64,000 nucleotides of DNA. Source: Chitinophagaceae bacterium (GTDB taxonomy: Bacteria; Bacteroidota; Bacteroidia; Chitinophagales; Chitinophagaceae). The stretch is from positions 868,001 to 932,000 of the forward strand of contig JADKJX010000001.1 in the NCBI GenBank assembly GCA_016720775.1, written 5' to 3'. The translations under genes were made by a program, and so were the position numbers. This document shows, in pieces, positions 18,775 through 27,274 of this stretch (its first letter is position 1; the number at the start of each line of letters is the position of its first letter). The notes below the pieces were generated by a model. That model was not told the DNA's origin and searched no databases. It saw only the letters and a program-made list of their open reading frames with translations.

Positions 18775-19527
18775 ATGCCTCACAACAAAAGAACCTTCTT
18801 AACCTTAATTGATGTATTGGTAAGTGCCGGTGCTGCAGTAATCATTTTTGCTGCCTGGGCAAAACTTACTCACCAGTCTTATGCCGATATGATGTTAACC
18901 ATTGGTATGTGGACAGAGACCGGTATTTTTCTTGTGTATGCAGCTATTGAGTGGATCAAGCCTAAACATCATGAAGAAGATGACGAACCAGGAGATGTAA
19001 TTGAGAACCCTTCATTGCAATCAATGGACAAAATGTTGCAACAGGCTGATATCACACCAACAAGCCTGAAAAAACTGGGCGAAGGATTCCAAAAACTCCA
19101 AGGTACTGTAGGTAATATGCATGAAATTGGCGACGTGGTAAAATCTACGGGAGATTTCAGCAACAAAACAAAAGAAGCAACTGTAGCACTGGGAAGTATG
19201 ACCACCGCTTTTGCAAGCAGCGCCGCTACCATGGGAAGCTTCAGCAATGCAGCTGAAAGTGCCAAAGGGTTCCATGAGCAGGTACAGGTATTGACTAAAA
19301 ACCTGGGTTCTTTAAATACTATTTACGAACTGGAGTTAAAAGAAAGTAATAACCACCTGAAATCTTTAAATACATTCTACGGCAAACTGGCTGAAGCAAG
19401 CCAGACCATGATGGGTACTGTAGAAGATGCAGGTAAAGCGAAAGAGCAGATCAGTGTATTGGCAAATAACCTCGGTAAACTGAATGCAGTTTATGGTAAT
19501 ATGCTGAGCGCTATGCAGGGCCGTTAA
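18775..19527 (+). CDS. gldL: type IX secretion motor protein GldL
   Basis: 250 residues. With GldM it forms the inner-membrane motor that uses the proton gradient to drive type IX secretion and gliding. Two N-terminal membrane helices are visible (about residues 11-31 and 39-60). The second holds Glu48 and Glu59, matching the position of the conserved acidic residues implicated in proton-driven function in GldL. The rest is a cytoplasmic region of heptad-like helices with repeated patterns (VLTKNLGSLNTIYELE and VLANNLGKLNAVYGNM), probably coiled coil. A 69-base gap leads to gldM. Confidence 0.96.
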   Translation: MPHNKRTFLTLIDVLVSAGAAVIIFAAWAKLTHQSYADMMLTIGMWTETGIFLVYAAIEWIKPKHHEEDDEPGDVIENPSLQSMDKMLQQADITPTSLKKLGEGFQKLQGTVGNMHEIGDVVKSTGDFSNKTKEATVALGSMTTAFASSAATMGSFSNAAESAKGFHEQVQVLTKNLGSLNTIYELELKESNNHLKSLNTFYGKLAEASQTMMGTVEDAGKAKEQISVLANNLGKLNAVYGNMLSAMQGR

Positions 19528-19596
19528 TACCGGTTATTGCCTGGTTACTGGAAGAACTAAACAATTTAAAACTAACAATCGTAAATCTAAAATACT

Positions 19597-21141
19597 ATGG
19601 CTTTACCTAGAGAGCCCCGGCAAAAGATGATCAACATTATGTATTTGGTGTTGACAGCTATCCTGGCGCTGAACGTTTCAGCGGAGGTAATCAACGCTTT
19701 TAAAACGGTTGATAAAAGCTTAACTGATTCGAATAAAAATATTGAACAAAGCAACGGGACCTTATTTCAATCACTCGATGAAAAGTTAAAAGATCTCCAA
19801 ACTAAAGAAAAGGCAGAGATTTGGGTCCCCAAAGCCAACCAGGCCAAAAAACTATCGGATGATTTGTATAATTATGTAGAAGGTCTGAAAAAACAAGTTA
19901 AAATGCAGGCGGATCTAAAAGTAGATAAAAACGGAGTCCCTGTTCTTGACAAAAACGGGAATGAAGATTTTAAAATGGATTACCTGGAAGCATCTACCAG
20001 GATTTTTGAAAAAAATGGAGAGGGTAAGATACTTTATCAAAAACTTGCTGATTATAGAAAAAATATGCTGGCCATTGATTCCTCTATTGACCCGGTTACG
20101 TTCCCTGTTAATTTAACTGTTCCTCCTTCACATTCCGGAAATGCGCAAACAGGAAATCCTGTGACAGACTGGACAGCCAGCTATTTTCATATGACGCCTG
20201 CGATTGCAGCCTTAACGATGTTGAGCAAGGTTCAGAATAATGTTAAAAATGCCGAGAACCAGGTAGTAACCTATTGTCACAACCAGATCGGTGCAGTTAA
20301 ACTGATCTTTAATAAATTTCAGCCTATTGCTTCGGGTAGTTCTACTTACCTAATGCCTGGCCAAGAAATGGTTGTTACTGCAGGTGTTGGTGCATTTAAT
20401 GATGCCGCTAAACCAGTTATTTCTATTGATGGTGCGGCAACTCCATTAAATGAGAATGGTGTGGCGGAAAGAAAATTTAATGTATCGGGAACAGGAAATA
20501 AAAAAGTTCATGTTTCTATTTCATACACCAAACCTGATGGTACAATAGATCATTTAGAAAAAGATATTGACTACACAGTGGGTATACCCGGAGGTGCAGC
20601 AGTAATGCTTGATAAAATGAATGTGTTCTATATTGGAGTAGATAATCCAATTACTATTTCTTCAGGTTCGGGCTGGGATAAGACAAATGTTTCTATTACA
20701 GGCGGAACAATCACCGGAACAGGATCTAACCGTGTAGTAACTGTTACAACCCCGGGAACCGCTAGTATCACTGTAACTGCAGAGGGTAAATCAAGTAAGT
20801 TCGATTTCCGGGTTAAGGTAGTTCCTGATCCTGTGTTCAAAGTGGCTTCCGGTAAACCAAGGATGCCTTCTGTTGAATTTAAGAATCAGCAATTCTGCCG
20901 TGCCGAACTGGAAAAATTTGATTTTGATACAAGGTTCAGTATTGTAAGCGCTACTGTTTACTTTTCTGGTGCCGGATTTCCAAGTGTAGCTACTTCTTCA
21001 ATCAACGGGAACAATTTAGCGCCCATTGCTTCGTTTCTTACAAGGTGTGGACCAGGATCAGTGGTTACGTTCGATAATATTAAAGTAACAGGCCCCGGAG
21101 GGCAAAGAACAATTGAAGGAAGATCATTCGCCCTATACTAA
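19597..21141 (+). CDS. gldM: type IX secretion motor protein GldM
   Basis: 514 residues. One N-terminal membrane helix (INIMYLVLTAILALNVSAEV, about residues 10-29) inserts into the GldL bundle. The remainder is periplasmic and in the known family folds into four domains that reach GldK/GldN. The opening ALPREPRQKMINIMYLVLTA is the family hallmark. Ig-like sequence follows (SYTKPDGTIDHLEKDIDYTV) and the C-terminus is well preserved (TFDNIKVTGPGGQRTIEG). gldN begins 20 bases after the stop, so the genes are co-transcribed. Confidence 0.96.
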   Translation: MALPREPRQKMINIMYLVLTAILALNVSAEVINAFKTVDKSLTDSNKNIEQSNGTLFQSLDEKLKDLQTKEKAEIWVPKANQAKKLSDDLYNYVEGLKKQVKMQADLKVDKNGVPVLDKNGNEDFKMDYLEASTRIFEKNGEGKILYQKLADYRKNMLAIDSSIDPVTFPVNLTVPPSHSGNAQTGNPVTDWTASYFHMTPAIAALTMLSKVQNNVKNAENQVVTYCHNQIGAVKLIFNKFQPIASGSSTYLMPGQEMVVTAGVGAFNDAAKPVISIDGAATPLNENGVAERKFNVSGTGNKKVHVSISYTKPDGTIDHLEKDIDYTVGIPGGAAVMLDKMNVFYIGVDNPITISSGSGWDKTNVSITGGTITGTGSNRVVTVTTPGTASITVTAEGKSSKFDFRVKVVPDPVFKVASGKPRMPSVEFKNQQFCRAELEKFDFDTRFSIVSATVYFSGAGFPSVATSSINGNNLAPIASFLTRCGPGSVVTFDNIKVTGPGGQRTIEGRSFALY

Positions 21142-21161
21142 TAAAATTATAAAGATTTGCT

Positions 21162-22204
21162 ATGAAGAAGCGACTATTAAAATACCTGGCATTGGCAATT
21201 TGTTTTTGCATGTTTGCAGGAGTTGTTGAAGCTCAACAGAAGAAAAAGGCAACAACAAGGTCAGCTACCAAGCGGCCTACAACCCGGAAAACGGCAAAGT
21301 CAAAAACAAAGGCTACCATCAATCCTACAGCACCTGTAACGGATACGGTGAAAACTGTAGCAGTGGCGCCTCCGCCTCCGCCTTTTAATGACAGTTTACC
21401 GATCCCGATCATTAAAAAGTCATTGAGGCCTGATGAAGCTGTGGAAACCACCATGTTAAAAGACAGGACACCGCTGGTTTATGAAAACCTCCGTGCCGAT
21501 GACGCCATCTACCGCCATAAAATATGGAGAGAAATAGATGCAAGGGAGAAGATAAACATGCCATTCATGTAGCCAATGAGAATAATGGTAACCAGCGATT
21601 CATTTCAATATTACTGAAAGCCATTGACGACAGCGCAGTGACTGTTTTCAGCAGCATTGATGACAGGTTTACCACCCCAATGACCAAGAGTGAAGTTGCC
21701 AAAGCAATTGGCGGCGACTCGGTACCCGTTCCTCAATACGATACTGCAGGTAACCTGATTGGTACCATATACAAAAGAGCAGAAATAAATCTTGATTCAT
21801 TTTACAGGTTCAGGATTAAAGAAGAAGTGATCTTTGATAAAGAAAGTTCACGACTGTTTTGGAGGATACTGGGTATAGCTCCTGTTAAGGATGTTATTAC
21901 TTCTATGGGTGTTAACCTGGGGCCTTCTGAGTTATTCTGGGTTTATTATCCTGATATGCGCCCGGTATTTGCCCGTTACGAAGTGTACAATGGCAAAAAC
22001 TATGGAGGCCGCATGAGTTGGGAAGACCTGTTTGAAAGCAGAATGTTTTATGGACGTATCATAAAGAGCACCATTGATAATCCGTTAGACAGAATGATCA
22101 GGGATTACCCAGGTATGAAAGAAAGAGGTATTCTCCAATTGCTGGAAGGCGAAAATATCAAAGAAAAGATATTTAATTACGAACAGGATTTGTGGAGTTA
22201 CTAA
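21162..22204 (+). CDS. gldN: gliding motility/type IX secretion protein GldN, interrupted by a frameshift
   Basis: About 347 residues after repair. The signal peptide (MKKRLLKYLALAICFCMFAG, cleaved near VEA-Q) is followed by a Lys/Thr/Pro-rich linker and the conserved GldN domain (REIDAREKINMPFM, then NENNGNQRFISILLKAI and DDRFTTPMT, PVKDVITSMGVNLGP, FWVYYPDMRPVFARYEVYNG). GldN pairs with GldK in the periplasmic ring. One base is missing between the ATG codon at 21567-21569 and GCC at 21572-21574, where the family expects a codon such as Tyr. This creates a TAG at 21570-21572. Because the second half is perfectly conserved, a sequence error is more likely than decay. Confidence 0.9.
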
Positions 22205-22225
22205 TCCCGTTATTAGAAATATTTT

Positions 22226-22257
22226 AAAAAAGCCCGTCTTTATGACGGGTTTTTTTA
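22226..22257 (+). terminator. rho-independent terminator after gldN
   Basis: GCCCGTC at 22232-22238 pairs with GACGGGT at 22244-22250 (one G-T pair), flanked by AAAAAA and a seven-T run. It ends the gld operon. Confidence 0.88.
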
Positions 22258-22306
22258 TTTCCTGAACAAACTATAATAAAATTTAAATAGTAACAATTTT
22301 TTATAA

Positions 22307-22324
22307 ATACCCACATTAGGGTAT
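22307..22324. repeat. small hairpin in the gldN-uvrC gap
   Basis: ATACCC at 22307-22312 and GGGTAT at 22319-22324 form a 6-base inverted repeat around ACATTA. The convergent gap 22205-22432 holds this, the gldN terminator and a second GC stem at 22388-22412, but no gene. Confidence 0.4.
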
Positions 22325-22387
22325 TGGCGGTAAGTATGGGTTTGGCTATCTTCGTTTCGGTTTTTCATAGGATATTGGATTTTAAAC

Positions 22388-22418
22388 GGGGCTGAATTTC
22401 CATTCTGGCCCCTTTTTT
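22388..22418 (+). terminator. second terminator-like hairpin between gldN and uvrC
   Basis: GGGGC at 22388-22392 and GCCCC at 22408-22412 are followed by TTTTTT. The loop is 15 bases, so the structure is weaker than the first. It may back up the gldN terminator. Confidence 0.5.
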
Positions 22419-22432
22419 ATTTGATGAAGTAT

Positions 22433-24238
22433 TTATTGTTTACTGAAATATTCTACAACCAGCCCTGCTTTTGCATTTCCAATTAATTCAGCCATTTCTT
22501 CCCGGCTTTTTTCTTTTATATTTTTTATGGACTTGAATTTCTTTAAAAGCAGGTCTGCTGTTGCATTCCCAATGCCTTTTATCTGTTCAAGCTCATTCTT
22601 AAAAGTGCCCTTGCTCCGCAGGTTTCGGTGGAACGTGATGCCATAGTTATGCACTTCATCCCGGATACGCCTGATCAGTTTCAGACTTTCGCTGTCCCAC
22701 GGAAGTTTTATAGACTGGCTATCTCCCGGAAAGAAAATTTCTTCTTCGTTTTTTGCCAGTCCTACAACAGATGTTGACCCCGGTACATTCAATTCATGTA
22801 TGCTTTGCATGGCAGCGCTCAATTGGCCTTTTCCTCCGTCAATTATGATCAATTGAGGCAAGGGCTTATTTTCATCCTGCAAACGTTTGTAGCGCCGGTA
22901 AACCACTTCTTTCATGGAAGCAAAATCATTTATGCCGGTTACCGTTTTTACTTTAAATCGCCTGTATTCGGCCTTACTGGGCTCGCCGTTCTTAAAGCAT
23001 ACCATGGCCGATACCGGGTAACTTCCCTGCAGGTTTGAATTATCAAAGCATTCAATATGCAGGGGAACAGCAGGAAGCTGCAGGTCTTTTTTTAACTGCT
23101 GTAATACCTTCTGTTTTTCATCTGCAGATTTTTCCTCCAGATTAAGTATTTTCTTTTTTCTCAGTTCCTCCCGGAAATAGTTTACATTCTTTTCAGAAAG
23201 TGTCAGCAGAGTTTTCTTATCTCCGCTCCGGGGGATCGTTACTTCAATGTCTTTCCCGGGAAATTCAATAACAAATGGAACGATGATCTCATTAGCCTTG
23301 CTTTCAAAACTTTCTCTCAGTTGTGCAACGGCAAATTCAAGTACCTCTTTGGCTGTTTCATCCAATTGTTTTTCCAGTGTAATGGTCTTTGTTGTTACCA
23401 CCGTTCCGGCATTGATGGCCAGGTAATTCACATAGGCGATGTTTCCTTCTTCCATAATAGAAAACACGTCAACTGTCCCTATCCGTGTATTTACAACTAT
23501 CGACCTTGACTGGTAACCTTCAAGATGATCCAGCTTTTTTTTGTAAGCAGCAGCTTTTTCAAATTCCATGTTCTCAGCAAACTGCTTCATCTCATTTTTG
23601 AAATGCTGAATAACCGGTTTCAGGTTGCCTTTTAAGAGATTAACTAACTGCTGGAGATCCTCTTTATAATTTTCCTCGGTTTGTAATCCTTCGCAGGGCC
23701 CTTTGCAATTTCCAAGGTGGTATTCGAGACAAACTTTGAACTTTCCTTTCTTAATATTTTGCTCTGATAAATTCAGTTTACAGTTACGTAATGAAATTGT
23801 TTGCCTTATAAAATCAAGCAACTCCCTTACCTTTTCAACCGAGGTATAAGGGCCCAGGTATTGAGATCCGTCATTGAGCTTTCTCCGGGTAAAAAAAACA
23901 CGGGGAAAACGTTCATTTTTTATTACGATGTAGGGATAACTTTTATCATCCTTAAGATTAATATTGAATTTTGGCTGATTTTCCTTTATCAGGGTATTCT
24001 CCAGCAGGAAGGCATCCTGTTCATTATTAACGATCATGAACTCAATGTGATGGATCCGTTTTACCAGTTCATGCGTTTTATAACTGGTCAAGGTTTTTAA
24101 AAAATATGAGCTGACCCTTTTCCTGAGATTCTTTGCCTTGCCAACATACAGTAACTCATTTTGGGAATTATAGTATTTATAAATTCCTGGTTCAGCAGGA
24201 ATGCTGTGTGCAATGGCCGTAAGTTCTTTTTGAGTCAT
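22433..24238 (-). CDS. uvrC: excinuclease ABC subunit C
   Basis: 601 residues, the full family length. Makes both incisions around bulky DNA damage with UvrA and UvrB. The N-terminal GIY-YIG nuclease domain reads PGIYKYYNSQNELLYVGKAK (residues 17-36). The UvrB-binding UVR motif is near MEFEKAAAYKKKLDHLE. The C-terminal RNase H-like nuclease is visible at HIECFDNSNLQGSYPVSAMV and LIIIDGGKGQL, and helix-hairpin-helix sequence at LEQIKGIGNATADLLLKKF. It follows the upstream lipoprotein gene by five bases and is likely co-transcribed from that gene's promoter. Confidence 0.97.
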   Translation of the reverse strand: MTQKELTAIAHSIPAEPGIYKYYNSQNELLYVGKAKNLRKRVSSYFLKTLTSYKTHELVKRIHHIEFMIVNNEQDAFLLENTLIKENQPKFNINLKDDKSYPYIVIKNERFPRVFFTRRKLNDGSQYLGPYTSVEKVRELLDFIRQTISLRNCKLNLSEQNIKKGKFKVCLEYHLGNCKGPCEGLQTEENYKEDLQQLVNLLKGNLKPVIQHFKNEMKQFAENMEFEKAAAYKKKLDHLEGYQSRSIVVNTRIGTVDVFSIMEEGNIAYVNYLAINAGTVVTTKTITLEKQLDETAKEVLEFAVAQLRESFESKANEIIVPFVIEFPGKDIEVTIPRSGDKKTLLTLSEKNVNYFREELRKKKILNLEEKSADEKQKVLQQLKKDLQLPAVPLHIECFDNSNLQGSYPVSAMVCFKNGEPSKAEYRRFKVKTVTGINDFASMKEVVYRRYKRLQDENKPLPQLIIIDGGKGQLSAAMQSIHELNVPGSTSVVGLAKNEEEIFFPGDSQSIKLPWDSESLKLIRRIRDEVHNYGITFHRNLRSKGTFKNELEQIKGIGNATADLLLKKFKSIKNIKEKSREEMAELIGNAKAGLVVEYFSKQ

Positions 24239-24243
24239 TTTGG

Positions 24244-24825
24244 TTAAAAATCCCAGGTTATTTTTTCTTCTTTATCCACCGCCGAATTTCCAGAGGTATC
24301 TGTGATTATAGAAACGATCTTACAGTACTTGTCGTTTTGCCAGGTTAATTGAAGTGACATGGATTTACTTATCTCCTTCACCATGTATATTCGTTTTACC
24401 TTATTATTTTCGGGGTCAATATAAACATCCCATCGTTTAAGCTTCATACTGTCGGGTAGTAGCCCGGTTGGGTCATATGTAAATGTAAAAGCGGCAATTG
24501 TCTGGTCCAGAAAATTCTTTTCTGTGTACAGGTTTGTTAAATTAGCCGAGTCAATCTCAGGAGTTAAAAATTCTTTTACAGCCTCTTCAAGTTGGTCGAA
24601 TTTGAGCCAAACGGAATCAGTGTGGTTTTTAACGGTAGTGAACTTAAGAGGTGTAACACCATTCCTCTTAATTTCAAATATCTGCCCCCGGATGTAACTG
24701 GTAACAGGGAAGAAACTCTGTTTTTTTACAGGCCCGGTTTCCACCTTTTTAACTTCAGGGGTTGATGAATCTGAACAGGAAACTAAAAAAAATACTGAAA
24801 GAATAAAGGGAATTAACTGTCTCAT
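24244..24825 (-). CDS. hypothetical lipoprotein
   Basis: 193 residues, not recognised. The lipobox LVSC in MRQLIPFILSVFFLVSC gives a lipidated Cys17. The mature protein is rich in charged beta-strand-like segments (RWDVYIDPENNKVKRIYMVK), and repeated aromatic/Lys patterns suggest a beta-sheet fold; there is no catalytic motif. It is upstream of uvrC with a five-base gap, so both should share the strong promoter at 24830-24860. That is an odd pairing of an envelope lipoprotein with a DNA repair enzyme. Confidence 0.75.
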   Translation of the reverse strand: MRQLIPFILSVFFLVSCSDSSTPEVKKVETGPVKKQSFFPVTSYIRGQIFEIKRNGVTPLKFTTVKNHTDSVWLKFDQLEEAVKEFLTPEIDSANLTNLYTEKNFLDQTIAAFTFTYDPTGLLPDSMKLKRWDVYIDPENNKVKRIYMVKEISKSMSLQLTWQNDKYCKIVSIITDTSGNSAVDKEEKITWDF

Positions 24826-24829
24826 TTTT

Positions 24830-24860
24830 CAAAATTAAATGTAAAGTACTGCATTGCAAA
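24830..24860 (-). promoter_or_regulatory. consensus promoter, predicted leaderless start
   Basis: On the minus strand TTTG (24860-24857), a 19-base spacer and TAATTTTG (24837-24830) form a full consensus promoter. The lipoprotein ATG begins at 24825, five bases past the -7 box, so the transcript should start at or within a base of the ATG. Confidence 0.7.
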
Positions 24861-24952
24861 ACCAATAAATCCGGTGGAGGCTGCATAAAAAACGCAACAA
24901 CCCTTTTGTGAATTGTTGCGTAATATTTTATAAAACCAAAAGATCAGTTAAA

Positions 24953-26506
24953 TCAAAAACCTTTTACCAGACCGATCTTAAGCCCTACCGCATAAGGTTT
25001 CTCTATCAGGGCTACATCTTTACGATACGTTGAATATACCTGGTACCGGACCTGTGGACCTACCCGCAGGCTGTACGTGCCAAACTTATAATTCATATAG
25101 GTTTCAAGTCCGATGTTCAGATTCCAGTTCCTGATGGTGGAGGGGTCGGAAATGTAATTTTTAAGATCGGACGATATCAGGTGTGCTTTACCTCCAAATA
25201 TATAAGAAGGCTGAACGGTTGCACCGGCAAACCATTCCACATTTTTGTTGCTAGATAATTTATAAGCTAATCCAATAGGTATGGAAACCTGGTAAGTACG
25301 GTTATGTAAGGTCACCGGCTGCAGGGCGTTATTATCGTAGGTATTAGCTATGGATGATACACGTGCAGCGGGGTAAGAATAACCTGTTACCGGGTCGGTA
25401 AGTAAAATGGATGTCTGAATCGGGTGATTGGTCTGATCAGCGTTGATGTTGTAATTAGTATAATTGAACTGAACACCCGCCTTTAGCCTCAGGTTCTTTG
25501 CAAAAGCATAGGATAACCCTAAGCCTGTTTCAATGCCAAGACCTGGTTTCTGGCTGATAGCCTTATTAATATCACCAGTCATTGCAAATGGAGCAGCAGA
25601 TCCTTTGGATTCTGTAGTTAGTTTACGGTAGTTAACTGCCGGAGTTGCATAAAGTTCAAAATCCAGGCGATCTTTCCACTTGCTGTGTGCAGGCTTGTTT
25701 TGCTGTGCATAATTCTCGATCCAGGACTTTTCTTCCTGGGCGTCTGTTTTACTTTCAGTAGCATTTAGTATTTTAGGAACGATCTTGCTCTCGTTTTCAA
25801 TGGCTGGCTTTTGCTGATCAGAAACTACTGCCTGTGATTCAGGTGATCCTGCAGAAATACTGATCTTGGAATCAGCATTATTCAATATATCATCATTCTC
25901 ATCAGCATCTTCTTTACTGCCATTTCCCCGGGCTGTGGCAGGTTTTGTAGCCTTTAACTTATTGCTTTTGTTAGTGACGGCCATGTCAGCAAATAATTGG
26001 TTGCTCTTTACCTGGTCGTCAACAGGCTGAAGAATATGGTTGGCCTTGTTTTTTGCCGATGTTGATTTGACAAGAGTGTTTTTTTGTGAAACACCGGAAA
26101 TATTGAGAGCCTGATCAGGATTGTTGCTTGAAAGATCTGCATCATTTGATTTTTCAGGCTTTGGTACTGAATAGCTGTTGATATTATTGTTTGTTGTTGC
26201 TGTTGTGTTTTTGTTACTTACGGGTGTGTTCTCGTTATTAGCAATGCTATTATCAGCAATAACAGTTGATGATGATTTGTCCCCGGTGAACTTAAAGTTT
26301 CTGGAATTATCGCTGGTATTCAGGTAACCTATTGAAACTAAAGAAGTGAAGAAAAGGACACTAATGGCAAAGGAAGGCCACCTGCGGCTGGGGTGCAGGT
26401 TATTATAGATGCTGTGCCACACCCGTTTTGAGGGGTACATCCTGAACTGGTCTGATTTTTCTTTGATCAGTTGTTCAAATTCATCTGTATAAAATTCTCT
26501 TTCCAT
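24953..26506 (-). CDS. envelope-spanning putative anti-sigma/outer-membrane barrel protein (Dma-like)
   Basis: 517 residues in four parts. Residues 1-44 are cytoplasmic-looking, with FRMYPSKRVWHSIYNNLHPS. One membrane helix follows at about 45-62 (SFAISVLFFTSLVSIGYL). About 200 residues of low-complexity Asn/Ser/Lys/Asp-rich linker follow, then a C-terminal barrel from about 268 (LDFELYATPAVNYRKL) ending IGLVKGF. There is no cleavable signal peptide. This matches the dual-membrane-spanning anti-sigma (Dma) layout described in Bacteroides: the N-terminus holds the sigma factor, the linker crosses the periplasm, and the barrel senses the outer membrane. The ECF sigma gene lies 56 bases upstream on the same strand. 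The barrel assignment is solid; anti-sigma activity is inferred from layout and neighbour. Confidence 0.8.
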   Translation of the reverse strand: MEREFYTDEFEQLIKEKSDQFRMYPSKRVWHSIYNNLHPSRRWPSFAISVLFFTSLVSIGYLNTSDNSRNFKFTGDKSSSTVIADNSIANNENTPVSNKNTTATTNNNINSYSVPKPEKSNDADLSSNNPDQALNISGVSQKNTLVKSTSAKNKANHILQPVDDQVKSNQLFADMAVTNKSNKLKATKPATARGNGSKEDADENDDILNNADSKISISAGSPESQAVVSDQQKPAIENESKIVPKILNATESKTDAQEEKSWIENYAQQNKPAHSKWKDRLDFELYATPAVNYRKLTTESKGSAAPFAMTGDINKAISQKPGLGIETGLGLSYAFAKNLRLKAGVQFNYTNYNINADQTNHPIQTSILLTDPVTGYSYPAARVSSIANTYDNNALQPVTLHNRTYQVSIPIGLAYKLSSNKNVEWFAGATVQPSYIFGGKAHLISSDLKNYISDPSTIRNWNLNIGLETYMNYKFGTYSLRVGPQVRYQVYSTYRKDVALIEKPYAVGLKIGLVKGF

Positions 26507-26562
26507 TTTTCAAAAAACATAATAGTTATTGGTAATGCTGTATTAAGGTTTATTAAGTGGAT

Positions 26563-27144
26563 CTAGCCTGGTGAGACTGCTCCAAAAAAAGTTGTTTTTT
26601 TCTTTTGCTTTTGAATGATCTTTTTTCTTATTAAAATTTCTTCCAGCATGGCCTTTGCCCTTGTGTACTGGCTTCGGCTGGTACTTTCCTCTATATCCAG
26701 CATACCGGCTATTTCCTTGTGGGAATAGCCTTCAATGGCATACAGGTTAAGCACTGTCCGGTAACCAATAGGCAAGGTTCGTATACACTCCACAACCTGC
26801 TTTGCCTGCATGATGGAAGGGATTATTTCTTCATTTACATGTACACTGCTTGCATGAATTATGTCAACGCTGTCAGAGAACTTTTTGTTCTTTTTAAGAA
26901 CATTGATACAGGTATGGACAATTATCCTCCTTATCCATCCTTCCAGCGCACCTTCATTCCTGTATTGATGTATTTGTGTAAAAACCTTGATAAAACCTTC
27001 CTGCAACATATCCTCTGCATCCTCCCGGTTTTTGGCAAAACGGTAGCATACACCCAGCATCCTGGGACTAAAACGGTTGTATAAAGCCTCCTGCGCAGTG
27101 GCATTATTCCTTATACACCCGGCCAGCATGAGCTCTTCGGTCAT
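26563..27144 (-). CDS. RNA polymerase ECF-type sigma-70 factor
   Basis: 193 residues with both sigma regions. Region 2 is RFSPRMLGVCYRFAKNREDA followed by EDMLQEGFIKVF, and region 4 is LPIGYRTVLNLYAIEGYSHK with the helix-turn-helix EIAGMLDIEESTSRSQYTRA. The segment GALEGWIRRIIVHTCINVLK is typical of Bacteroidota ECF factors. The C-terminus has a basic extension (KKIIQKQKKKTTFFG). Directly upstream of the envelope-spanning barrel protein, it is probably its partner and redirects transcription on an envelope signal. The target promoter is unknown, and its upstream region carries a strong hairpin rather than a consensus promoter. Confidence 0.92.
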   Translation of the reverse strand: MTEELMLAGCIRNNATAQEALYNRFSPRMLGVCYRFAKNREDAEDMLQEGFIKVFTQIHQYRNEGALEGWIRRIIVHTCINVLKKNKKFSDSVDIIHASSVHVNEEIIPSIMQAKQVVECIRTLPIGYRTVLNLYAIEGYSHKEIAGMLDIEESTSRSQYTRAKAMLEEILIRKKIIQKQKKKTTFFGAVSPG

Positions 27145-27208
27145 TTGTTGCTTAGTTTACACTATAAATATAGACAAAATACTTCTAAGTAATGCTGCAC
27201 CTAAAGCA

Positions 27209-27243
27209 CGGGGCGTCAAAATGTTAACATTTCTGACGCCCCG
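27209..27243. repeat. perfect long hairpin between the sigma factor and receptor genes
   Basis: CGGGGCGTCA at 27209-27218 and TGACGCCCCG at 27234-27243 are perfect inverted 10-base arms around AAATGTTAACATTTC, which itself contains the palindrome AAATGTTAACATTT. It lies between the receptor stop (27275) and the sigma start (27144), both minus strand. The T-rich side is on the plus strand, so for the receptor transcript it lacks a U-tract. It may act as a terminator, an RNA-stability element or an operator. Confidence 0.65.
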
Positions 27244-27274
27244 GTTATAGTTTTTCAGACTTTTAGAGCCTGGT

